Shown: one piece after another, positions 16,821 through 24,382 of the stretch
Position numbering within the stretch: the stretch's first letter is position 1
Layout of the letters: each line of letters opens with the position of its first letter
Assembly: GCA_963977425.1 (NCBI GenBank)
Contig: CAXBOO010000001.1
Location: 124,001-188,000, forward strand
Source of the DNA: CAXBOO01 sp963977425
Lineage (GTDB): Bacteria; Bacteroidota; Bacteroidia; Flavobacteriales_D; Luteibaculaceae
Direction: 5' to 3'
DNA length: 64,000 bases
Position numbers and translations under genes: made by a program
Notes under the pieces: generated by a model
The model's database searches: none
Told to the model about the DNA's origin: nothing
What the model saw: the letters and a program-made list of their open reading frames with translations, nothing else

Positions 16821-17400
16821 AATTCTTGATGTATTGATGTACTACAGTTGCAAAATGTTGGTGCTCTAATATCTGTACTTTTTTTTGGATGCTTTCGCTG
16901 GTATCGTTTTTATCAATAGGGCATTTGGCTTGGAAAATAATTTCTCCATCGTCAAATACTTCATTAACAATATGAATGCTAATGCCACTTTCTGTTTCGC
17001 CAGAAGCTTTAACTGCATCGTGCACATTCATGCCATACATACCAGCACCACCAAATTTTGGCAACAAGGAAGGGTGAATGTTTAAAATTCGGTTTTCGTA
17101 CAGCTTGGTAATGGATGTTGGTATTTTCAATAAAAAGCCAGAAAGTACGATGAAATCAATTTTTCTGTCTTTAAGAAGTTGTTCTAACTTATTGGATTCA
17201 TAAATAACCGCTTTTGGCAGGTATTCAACATCGATATTTTCATGTTGGGCTTTTTCAATTACGCCCGCACTTTTGCGATTGCAAACCACCAATTCAATAG
17301 CCACATTGTCTATTTCCTTAAAATAATCAAACAATTGTTGAGCATTGCTACCTGCGCCAGAAGCAAAAATGGCCAGTTTTTGTTTGTTTGAATATTGCAT
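16810..17400 (-). CDS. purN: Phosphoribosylglycinamide formyltransferase
   Basis: The 196-residue enzyme transfers a formyl group from 10-formyl-tetrahydrofolate to GAR in purine synthesis. The N-terminus LAIFASGAGSNAQ binds the phosphate. The catalytic segment is NIHPSLLPKFGGAGMYG (with N, H and the downstream D in FDDGEIIFQ). Length is normal for the family. It leads a minus-strand unit with marC-like and rnhA genes and is divergent from the flavoprotein gene at 17483, with an 82-bp intergenic region. Confidence 0.95.
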   Translation of the reverse strand: MQYSNKQKLAIFASGAGSNAQQLFDYFKEIDNVAIELVVCNRKSAGVIEKAQHENIDVEYLPKAVIYESNKLEQLLKDRKIDFIVLSGFLLKIPTSITKLYENRILNIHPSLLPKFGGAGMYGMNVHDAVKASGETESGISIHIVNEVFDDGEIIFQAKCPIDKNDTSESIQKKVQILEHQHFATVVHQYIKNYGI

Positions 17401-17482
17401 TGTTACCTACTTTGTTGGAAGTGCAAAGGTTTACATTTTCTTGAATTAATTGGTAAATTCCCGATAGACAATTTCAGTACCT

Positions 17483-18148
17483 ATGGAGGCGGCCAAAACA
17501 ATACCACTTAATTTTGAGCATAAAGATAATCCAATCGAAAAGAGCTCAGAGTTTTATAAGCAAATGATATCACGAAGGTCGGTTCGTGACATAAGCTCGA
17601 AACCAGTTGAAAAAGAAGTAATAGAGAACATATTAAGAGTAGCGGCATCAGCCCCTTCGGGAGCGAATAAACAACCGTGGAGTTTTTGTGCTATTTCTAG
17701 TGCAACACTAAAACGTGAAATTCGCGACAAAGCGGAAGAAGAAGAATTTCTATCCTATAACGGTCGCATGAATAAAGAATGGTTGAAAGCACTAAAGCCA
17801 TTAAAAACCGATCATATCAAAGAGTTTATTACTGAAGCTCCTTGGATCATCATCGTTTTCAAGAGTATTTATGAAATCATAGGCGATAGTAAGGTGCGAT
17901 ACAACAATTATTATGTCAACGAATCGGTAGGTATTGCTACAGGTTTTTTGTTGACAGCTATACATAAAGCAGGTTTGGTTACAGTAACGCATACACCAAG
18001 TCCTATGAATTTTCTTCATCAGATATTAAAAAGACCAGATAATGAACGTCCATTCATGCTTTTGCCAGTAGGCTATCCTGCTGTAAATGCGCAAGTTCCG
18101 GACATTAAGAAAAAGGATTTTGAAGAAATTGCTTTCTTTTATGAGTAA
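17483..18148 (+). CDS. Iodotyrosine deiodinase-like flavoprotein (nitroreductase superfamily)
   Basis: The 221-residue protein resembles mammalian and bacterial iodotyrosine deiodinases over its whole length, from EFYKQMISRRSVRDIS to MLLPVGYPA. FMN-binding features include RRSVR and SAPSGANKQPW. The three residues that hold the iodotyrosine zwitterion in human IYD (E157, Y161, K182) align without gaps with E88, Y92 and K113, inside the active-site lid EEEEFLSYNGRM...HIKEF. It is therefore predicted to dehalogenate halotyrosines reductively rather than reduce nitroaromatics. It is soluble, without the membrane anchor of the animal enzyme. Confidence 0.88.
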   Translation: MEAAKTIPLNFEHKDNPIEKSSEFYKQMISRRSVRDISSKPVEKEVIENILRVAASAPSGANKQPWSFCAISSATLKREIRDKAEEEEFLSYNGRMNKEWLKALKPLKTDHIKEFITEAPWIIIVFKSIYEIIGDSKVRYNNYYVNESVGIATGFLLTAIHKAGLVTVTHTPSPMNFLHQILKRPDNERPFMLLPVGYPAVNAQVPDIKKKDFEEIAFFYE

Positions 18149-18215
18149 TTAGGTCGTAGCATTGACCAAAATTGTTTTATTTGCACACTGTTCAATCACA
18201 TAAAATTTAAAAACC

Positions 18216-18449
18216 ATGGCTGATATCAAATCAGATGTAATCGCAATCATTGTAGAAAAATTAGGTGTAGAAGAAGCTGACGTAACGTTGGATGCTAGCT
18301 TTACTAACGATTTAGGAGCTGACTCTTTGGATACCGTAGAATTAATAATGGAATTCGAAAAGAAGTTCGACATCGCTATTCCAGACGATCAAGCAGAGAA
18401 AATTGCTACTGTTGGTCAGGCTGTTGAATACATAGAAAACAACAAATAA
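18216..18449 (+). CDS. acpP: Acyl carrier protein
   Basis: A 77-residue acidic protein with the phosphopantetheine attachment motif GADSLD (S37) and the conserved tail VGQAVEYIE. It carries growing acyl chains in fatty acid synthesis. It is the first gene of acpP-fabF-rnc, the usual order in many bacteria, 17 bp ahead of fabF. The 67-bp gap upstream contains a TTTTATTTGCAC stretch resembling a -7 region, without a well-spaced -33 element. Confidence 0.97.
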   Translation: MADIKSDVIAIIVEKLGVEEADVTLDASFTNDLGADSLDTVELIMEFEKKFDIAIPDDQAEKIATVGQAVEYIENNK

Positions 18450-18466
18450 TTTTTTAGCCTAAAGAT

Positions 18467-19711
18467 ATGGAGCTAAAAAGAGTAGTAGTTACGGGGCTTG
18501 GGGCGTTAACACCTATAGGCAATAATGTACGAGAGTATTGGGATGCACTACAAAGTGGTACTTCTGGGGCCGCACCTATTACTCGATTTGATGCTTCACT
18601 CTTTAAAACCCGCTTTGCTTGCGAAGTAAAGGGTTTTAATGCAGCAGATTTTTTTGATAGAAAGGAGGCCAGAAAAATGGACCTCTTTTCTCAATTTGCT
18701 ATGGTAGTGGCAGATGAGGCATTCAAGGATGCTAAATTAGAAAACGCCTTCGATCCCGACCGAGTTGGGGTTATTTGGGGAAGCGGTATTGGTGGTCTTC
18801 AGACTTTCCAAGACGAATGCATGGAATTCGCTCGTGGCGATGGTACTCCTAGATTCAACCCGTTTTTTATCCCGAAAATGATTGCTGATATTGCTTCAGG
18901 GCACATCTCAATCAAATACGGTCTTCGTGGACCTAACTACACAACAGTTTCAGCTTGTGCTTCTTCAACCAATGCCATCATTGATTCTTTCAACCTAATT
19001 CGTTTAGGCAAAGCTGACGTAATGCTAACTGGTGGTTCTGAAGCAGCGGTAAACGAAGCTGGTATTGGTGGTTTCAACGCATTGCACGCACTATCAACCA
19101 ACAACGATAACTATGCAACGGCCTCTAGACCGTTTGATGTTACTCGCGATGGATTTGTATTGGGCGAAGGCGCTGGAGCACTTATTTTAGAAGAATACGA
19201 ACACGCTAAAGCGAGAGGTGCAACCATCTATTGCGAATTAGCTGGTGGCGGAATGTCTGCCGATGCTCATCATATTACAGCTCCACATCCAGAAGGATTG
19301 GGTGCAACTAAGGTGATGGAAAACGCATTGAGCGACGCTGAATTAAATCCTGAAGACGTAGATTATATCAATGTTCACGGAACAAGTACTCCACTTGGAG
19401 ATATTTCAGAGTCTCAAGCTATTAAAGCCGTATTTAAAGATCACGCGTACAAACTCAATATTTCGTCAACAAAATCTATGACTGGTCACCTTTTGGGTGC
19501 TGCCGGAGCGATAGAGGCATTGGCGTGTATTATGGCCATTAGTGAAGGTGTAATAGCACCAACCATTAACCATAAAGAGTTTGATGACAAAATTGACAAC
19601 AATCTGAACTTCACATTGAACAAAGCACAGAAACGTAAGGTAGATGTAGCGATGAGCAATACGTTTGGTTTTGGTGGTCATAATACGTCAGCGATTTTTA
19701 AAGCTATCTAA
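18467..19711 (+). CDS. fabF: Beta-ketoacyl-ACP synthase II
   Basis: The 414-residue condensing enzyme elongates fatty acids by joining malonyl-ACP to acyl-ACP. The active-site cysteine is C164 in VSACASSTNA. The two histidines occur in VHGTSTPLGD and GHLLGAAGA, and GFGGHNTSAIF closes the fold. The length is standard. It lies between acpP and rnc; the rnc start codon directly follows its stop with no gap. Confidence 0.97.
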   Translation: MELKRVVVTGLGALTPIGNNVREYWDALQSGTSGAAPITRFDASLFKTRFACEVKGFNAADFFDRKEARKMDLFSQFAMVVADEAFKDAKLENAFDPDRVGVIWGSGIGGLQTFQDECMEFARGDGTPRFNPFFIPKMIADIASGHISIKYGLRGPNYTTVSACASSTNAIIDSFNLIRLGKADVMLTGGSEAAVNEAGIGGFNALHALSTNNDNYATASRPFDVTRDGFVLGEGAGALILEEYEHAKARGATIYCELAGGGMSADAHHITAPHPEGLGATKVMENALSDAELNPEDVDYINVHGTSTPLGDISESQAIKAVFKDHAYKLNISSTKSMTGHLLGAAGAIEALACIMAISEGVIAPTINHKEFDDKIDNNLNFTLNKAQKRKVDVAMSNTFGFGGHNTSAIFKAI

Positions 19712-20419
19712 ATGAAAGCCTTCCGAGAGGAGAGCGCATTTTATCAGCTACGCTTAAAACATCTTTTCAAAAACATACTTGAGATAAAACCAAAGCAGGA
19801 GGAAAAATACCTTCAAGCTATGGTGCACAAAAGTTATGCCCAATTGCATGGGTTAGACATCGATAACGAACGCCTAGAATTTTTGGGTGATGCGATGTAC
19901 AATGCTTTTTGCAGCGAATTTGTTTTTAGAAAATATGAAAACAATGCCGAAGGAAAACTAACGCAGCTGAAATCTAAATTGGCCAGTCGGAGTTTTTTGA
20001 ACGGTTTGGGAAAAGAACTCGGCCTAAATGGCTTGATTAAACACAACATCGATCAAGAAAGTTTTAGAGGAAGCAATTTATCAGGCAATGCTTTGGAAGC
20101 TCTTTTTGGAGCAGTGTATTTGGATTTAGGGAATAAAAAATTCAGATCCATGCTCAACAATATGTTTCAAAAGTATGTTGATATTGAGCACGTTAAAGTA
20201 GCCGAGAAAGATTACAAAAGTCTATTCTGGCAGTATTGTCAACAGCTAAAAGAACCTATTGAAGTAGTAGCGGAAGAAGTTGTAGTCGGCGATAAAAAGC
20301 AGTTTAGAATTACCCTAATTGTTGAATCTTTGGGTGCTGTAGATGCCATTGCTAAGAACAAAAAATTAGCCCAACAAAGAGCTTCAAAATTATTTTTGCA
20401 GAAACTAGGAAAGCTGTAG
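19712..20419 (+). CDS. rnc: Ribonuclease III
   Basis: A 235-residue double-strand-specific endonuclease. The nuclease domain holds NERLEFLGDAMYNAF (signature with catalytic E and D), and GNALEALFGAVYLD holds the second acidic cluster. A C-terminal dsRNA-binding domain follows, ending AQQRASKLFLQKL. It processes rRNA precursors and structured mRNAs. It starts immediately after the fabF stop. Confidence 0.96.
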   Translation: MKAFREESAFYQLRLKHLFKNILEIKPKQEEKYLQAMVHKSYAQLHGLDIDNERLEFLGDAMYNAFCSEFVFRKYENNAEGKLTQLKSKLASRSFLNGLGKELGLNGLIKHNIDQESFRGSNLSGNALEALFGAVYLDLGNKKFRSMLNNMFQKYVDIEHVKVAEKDYKSLFWQYCQQLKEPIEVVAEEVVVGDKKQFRITLIVESLGAVDAIAKNKKLAQQRASKLFLQKLGKL

Positions 20420-20428
20420 CTTTGGGTT

Positions 20429-20848
20429 GTGGCTCAATATACTCTAGACGACGATATTACCGATGACAATTGCTTGTTTGGTATAGCTTCTCATGCTAAA
20501 CCGTATCAGTTGGTTAGTGAAATCAATAGCCATGTCGGGATGAAATTGAAGCATTCTGGAAAAGGAGTTTTCCCAAAAAAAGTGCAAGAAGAACCCATTC
20601 CTCATCCGTATTATATTTGGGAGGATAGCGAAAACAACATCGATTATTACCTGTTCGTTAATAATTTTCATCGCAACTATCTTATCCCAACTTTAAAACA
20701 CGCACATTACCTTTTATTGGTAAACTGCGATGTATATTTATTAGAGAAACAGATCAAAGATTTTAAAACCTGTCAGAAAATTCTGTCGTTCTTTGATTTA
20801 AATCAACACCAAAAACACAAACAACTCATTTACCAATGGACTCTTTAA
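20429..20848 (+). CDS. IPExxxVDY family protein, function unknown
   Basis: A 139-residue protein starting at GTG, 9 bp after rnc and overlapping the pyk start by 13 bp. It fits the small Bacteroidota family named for an IPExxxVDY motif, which I recall being located between rnc and pyk; in this copy the motif region reads WEDSENNIDYYLF. The C-terminus carries aromatic and lysine-rich segments. No catalytic motif or membrane segment is visible. Its conserved position may reflect a regulatory or assembly role, but nothing here shows it. Confidence 0.75.
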   Translation: MAQYTLDDDITDDNCLFGIASHAKPYQLVSEINSHVGMKLKHSGKGVFPKKVQEEPIPHPYYIWEDSENNIDYYLFVNNFHRNYLIPTLKHAHYLLLVNCDVYLLEKQIKDFKTCQKILSFFDLNQHQKHKQLIYQWTL

Positions 20849-22263
20849 GAAAAACAAAAATTGTTGCCACAATGGGACCAGCATCATCTTCAATGGAGAT
20901 GCTAGAAAAACTAGGGCACGAAGGACTGAACGTAGCTCGATTGAATTTTTCTCACGGAACTATGGAGCAACATGCTCAGGTAATAGAAAACATTAGAGCG
21001 ATTAACGCAAAAAACAATTGGCAGATCGCTATACTTGGCGATTTACAAGGACCCAAACTTCGTGTAGGCGATATTGAAAATGGTGCTGTAGAACTTGTTG
21101 AAGGACAAACACTGACCATTACAAATGAAAAAATAGTTGGAAACAACAAACGCGTTTACTTGAGTTACCCGGATTTTGCAAAAGATGTAAAACCAGGCGA
21201 AAGAGTGTTGATGGATGATGGAAAACTATCTTTCACAGTCCTTAAATCGGATGGTAAAAACAATGTGGATGTTCAAGTTATTTATGGCGGTACATTAAAA
21301 CCAAATAAGGGTGTAAACCTTCCAAATACCAAAATTTCTCAGCCATCATTAACAGCAAAAGATAAAGCCGATCTAGAATTTATTTTAGAGCAAAATCTTG
21401 ATTGGGTTGCATTATCGTTTGTAAGATCAGCAAGAGATATTATAGAGTTACGTCATCTAATTACTCAACAAAAGAAGGACACTAAAATTGTTGCTAAAAT
21501 TGAGAAACCAGAAGCATTAAAAGACATCGACGATATCATTAAAGAAACCGATGCTGTAATGGTAGCACGTGGAGATTTGGGTGTAGAAATTCCGATGGAA
21601 GAAGTTCCTTTGGTTCAGAAAAGCCTAATTGAAAAATCTAGAATCGCTGCTAAACCAGTTATTGTAGCAACGCAGATGATGGAGAGCATGATTGAAAATG
21701 CTATGCCAACCAGAGCGGAAGTAAACGATGTAGCCAATGCTGTTTTAGATGGAGCTGATGCGGTGATGCTTTCAGGAGAAACATCTGTTGGAAAATACCC
21801 AACATTGGTTGTACGCTCTATGCGTAACATCATCAACGAAATTGAGAATTCAGAAAAATTATACCATCACGAAACGGCACCAACTGATGTAAGTGAAGCG
21901 CGATTTATTTCGGATAGTATCTGTTACAATGCTTGTCGTCTTGCGCAAAGAGTAAATGGGAAAGCTTTGGTTACGATGAGTTTCTCAGGGTATACAGCCT
22001 TCAAATTATCGTCGCAAAGACCAAAATCACCGGTATTCGTTTTCAGTGGTAATAAAAAGCTGTTAACTCAACTTAGCCTTGTGTGGGGTGTAAAATGCAT
22101 CTACTACGATAAGTTTGTAAGTACCGATCATACTATCGATGACATCAAATATTTGTTGAGAAAAGAAGGCTATGTAAACACAGGCGACTTTTTAGTAAAT
22201 ATTGCTTCTATGCCAATTACAGAGCGCGGTATGAGTAATATGTTGAAATTAACACAGGTTTAA
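20836..22263 (+). CDS. pyk: Pyruvate kinase
   Basis: A 475-residue glycolytic enzyme converting phosphoenolpyruvate and ADP to pyruvate and ATP. Signatures include KTKIVATMGPASS at the N-terminus, ARLNFSHG, the catalytic-lysine segment KIVAKIEKPEAL, and MVARGDLGVEIP, followed by a standard C-terminal regulatory domain. It overlaps the upstream IPExxxVDY gene and is followed after 1 bp by an M42 peptidase gene, so it is probably co-transcribed with both. Confidence 0.97.
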   Translation: MDSLRKTKIVATMGPASSSMEMLEKLGHEGLNVARLNFSHGTMEQHAQVIENIRAINAKNNWQIAILGDLQGPKLRVGDIENGAVELVEGQTLTITNEKIVGNNKRVYLSYPDFAKDVKPGERVLMDDGKLSFTVLKSDGKNNVDVQVIYGGTLKPNKGVNLPNTKISQPSLTAKDKADLEFILEQNLDWVALSFVRSARDIIELRHLITQQKKDTKIVAKIEKPEALKDIDDIIKETDAVMVARGDLGVEIPMEEVPLVQKSLIEKSRIAAKPVIVATQMMESMIENAMPTRAEVNDVANAVLDGADAVMLSGETSVGKYPTLVVRSMRNIINEIENSEKLYHHETAPTDVSEARFISDSICYNACRLAQRVNGKALVTMSFSGYTAFKLSSQRPKSPVFVFSGNKKLLTQLSLVWGVKCIYYDKFVSTDHTIDDIKYLLRKEGYVNTGDFLVNIASMPITERGMSNMLKLTQV

Positions 22264-22264
22264 A

Positions 22265-23308
22265 ATGAACGTAGAATTATTAAAAGAAATATGCGAAACA
22301 CCTGGAGCTCCGGGTCGGGAAGCTAAAGTAAGAGCATTAGTATACAGAGAATTAGAATCTCTAGCAGACAGTATTAGTACCGATAATATGGGCAACGTAT
22401 ATGCCTTAAAGAAAGGAACTACATCGGATAAAAAGATGATGGTTGCTGCCCATATGGACGAGATTGGTTTTGTGGTTACACACATCGACGATAAAGGCTT
22501 TTTGCGTTTCCATCCCCTAGGAGGATTCGATCCAAAAACCTTAACAAACCAAAGAGTTGTTGTGCACGGTACCGAATCTTTGGTAGGCGTTATGGGGGCA
22601 AAACCGATTCACGTAATGGCTCCAGAAGAAAGAAACAAAGCACCGAAAATATCAGATTACTTCATCGATCTTGGTTTGCCTGTAGAAGAAGTAAAGAAAG
22701 TGATTGCGGTGGGTGATTCTGTGACACGCGATAGAGAACTTATTGAAATGGGTGAGTGTTTCAATTGCAAGTCGCTAGACAATAGGGTGTCAGTATTTGC
22801 TTTGATTGAAGCTTTCAAAAAAATGAAAACACCGGGTGTAGATTTCTATGCTGTATTTACGGTTCAAGAAGAAGTTGGACTTCGTGGCGCTCATGCTGCT
22901 AGTTTGATGTTGAATCCAGATTTTGCATTAGCATTGGATACGACCATTGCTTTTGATACTCCAGGAGCTGCTGCTCATGAAAAAATCACAAGTTTGGGTG
23001 AAGGCGTAGCCATAAAGTTGATGGACAGCTCTGCCATAGCTGATTATAGAATGATTCGTTATTTGAAAAAATTAGCGATCGATAATAAAATGACTTGGCA
23101 ACCAGAAATATTAACGGGTGGCGGTACGGATACTGCAGCTTTACAAAAAATCAATCCAGGAGGAGCTATAGCAGGCGCTATTTCTATCCCTACACGTCAT
23201 ATACACCAAGTAATAGAGATGGTAAATAGAAACGATGTTCAGGGCGCTATAGACCTACTGTGCTTAGCTGTTGAAAGCATGGGTGATTATGATTGGAAAC
23301 ACGATTGA
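22265..23308 (+). CDS. M42 family metallopeptidase (glutamyl/deblocking aminopeptidase type)
   Basis: A 347-residue cytosolic aminopeptidase of the M42 family that forms large tetrahedral complexes. Metal ligands are visible in AAHMDEIGFVV (His), NCKSLDNRV (Asp), the EEVG motif with the catalytic Glu (TVQEEVGLRGA), ALALDTT (Asp) and the C-terminal RHIHQ (His). GGGTDTAAL is also typical. It trims peptides for amino acid recycling. It follows pyk by 1 bp and a strong terminator ends the unit. Confidence 0.93.
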   Translation: MNVELLKEICETPGAPGREAKVRALVYRELESLADSISTDNMGNVYALKKGTTSDKKMMVAAHMDEIGFVVTHIDDKGFLRFHPLGGFDPKTLTNQRVVVHGTESLVGVMGAKPIHVMAPEERNKAPKISDYFIDLGLPVEEVKKVIAVGDSVTRDRELIEMGECFNCKSLDNRVSVFALIEAFKKMKTPGVDFYAVFTVQEEVGLRGAHAASLMLNPDFALALDTTIAFDTPGAAAHEKITSLGEGVAIKLMDSSAIADYRMIRYLKKLAIDNKMTWQPEILTGGGTDTAALQKINPGGAIAGAISIPTRHIHQVIEMVNRNDVQGAIDLLCLAVESMGDYDWKHD

Positions 23309-23332
23309 TCTATAGAGTAAATTAAATTGAAT

Positions 23333-23360
23333 AAAAAACCCCGCATCAGCGGGGTTTTTT
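23333..23360 (+). terminator. Rho-independent terminator, bidirectional
   Basis: CCCCGC (23339-23344) / GCGGGG (23349-23354) with an ATCA loop, flanked by six A and six T bases. It ends the acpP-to-M42 unit and can also serve the convergent lipoprotein gene ending at 23383. Confidence 0.92.
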
Positions 23361-23382
23361 ATTTTCTATAATGTTATTGGAA

Positions 23383-24252
23383 CTAATTCAAGTAGAAATT
23401 CTCTTCGTAGTCGCCATTGATGTTGATGCGTGCCACCAAGTCGCAAGGTTCTCCACCAACAGGGTCGTAATCGATTAATATAAAGTTGTCATCATCGTCT
23501 TCTAAGCGCAAAACACCACTTACATAATGCTTTAAACAAGCAATGTTGAACTCGTTGCGTTTTTTCAAGGGTACAGTTGTTTCTACTCTGTAATCTACAC
23601 CATTTCTATTCGTACCTCTAGAAGTACCTGTAACTATGTATTCATCATCAAATGGCCAGAAAGGGGTGTCGTTGCCTTTGGTTTTGGTGATTTCTGCGTT
23701 GGTTTCCCATGATATTGTGCCTTTTTCCGTTTCAGCACTAGCGTTTTTAACTTCGTAAGCAAATCGGTATGAGCCAGAAGCATTTCCTAAGTTGGTAATG
23801 GTTTTGGTGCCGTTGAATTTTATGTCTTGTACATAGTAGTCGTAAACGGAAAGTTTTACCACACTGCCCGAGTCTAAGTACTGTCCTTCATAAGTAAGGG
23901 TAACAACTCCTTTACGGTAGCGACCGTCTTTGCAGAGACAGTTTGTTGTGCCATAATCTATACTAAGAGTTGTACTAGCCGAATCGTATGTTGCGGTAGC
24001 GCAGTCGGGCAAATAGTTGTTCGCCTTGCTTGTAAATGGCTGCTTACCATTTCCTTTTCCAGCGATTAGATTGTTCAAATCTTCGTCACGAGAAACATTG
24101 TCGCTCATATCGAAAATGGCATTGTACTCAGCCGACATGGTACTATTATCTTCAGCCGTTTCTATAATGGCCTTGGCTCGAGCTTCTTTGCTTTTTTCAC
24201 AAGATGAAAATACAAGCAGTGCACACACAGAAAATAGTAAAGCATTTTTCAT
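23383..24252 (-). CDS. Lipoprotein of unknown function
   Basis: A 289-residue protein with lipobox VFSSC, so it should be a membrane-anchored lipoprotein. The mature part is acidic and predicted beta-rich, with two cysteines close together (TNCLCKDGRYRKG near residue 105) that could form a disulfide or bind metal, and a C-terminal YDPVGGEPCDLVARININGDYEENF. I do not recognise a named domain. It stands alone between two terminators, so context gives no functional clue. Confidence 0.65.
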   Translation of the reverse strand: MKNALLFSVCALLVFSSCEKSKEARAKAIIETAEDNSTMSAEYNAIFDMSDNVSRDEDLNNLIAGKGNGKQPFTSKANNYLPDCATATYDSASTTLSIDYGTTNCLCKDGRYRKGVVTLTYEGQYLDSGSVVKLSVYDYYVQDIKFNGTKTITNLGNASGSYRFAYEVKNASAETEKGTISWETNAEITKTKGNDTPFWPFDDEYIVTGTSRGTNRNGVDYRVETTVPLKKRNEFNIACLKHYVSGVLRLEDDDDNFILIDYDPVGGEPCDLVARININGDYEENFYLN

Positions 24253-24334
24253 GATTCGTTCATTATTAAGGGATTATAAATATAATCTGAGTGCTCCATA
24301 TTTTTGTTGTCGTTGGTCTAAAACCAATAGGCAT

Positions 24335-24357
24335 AAAAAAACCGTCAATTCGACGGC
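24335..24357 (-). terminator. Rho-independent terminator
   Basis: CCGTC (24342-24346) / GACGG (24352-24356) with a 5-nt loop. The minus-strand reading ends in a T run, placing it just downstream of the M16 peptidase gene that ends at 24383. Confidence 0.85.
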
Positions 24358-24382
24358 TTTTTAATTTAGTAGAAAGGGTTTT

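Noticed and set aside
17483..18148. Ordinary oxygen-insensitive nitroreductase
   Set aside because: The iodotyrosine-binding triad and lid sequence fit the deiodinase group better.
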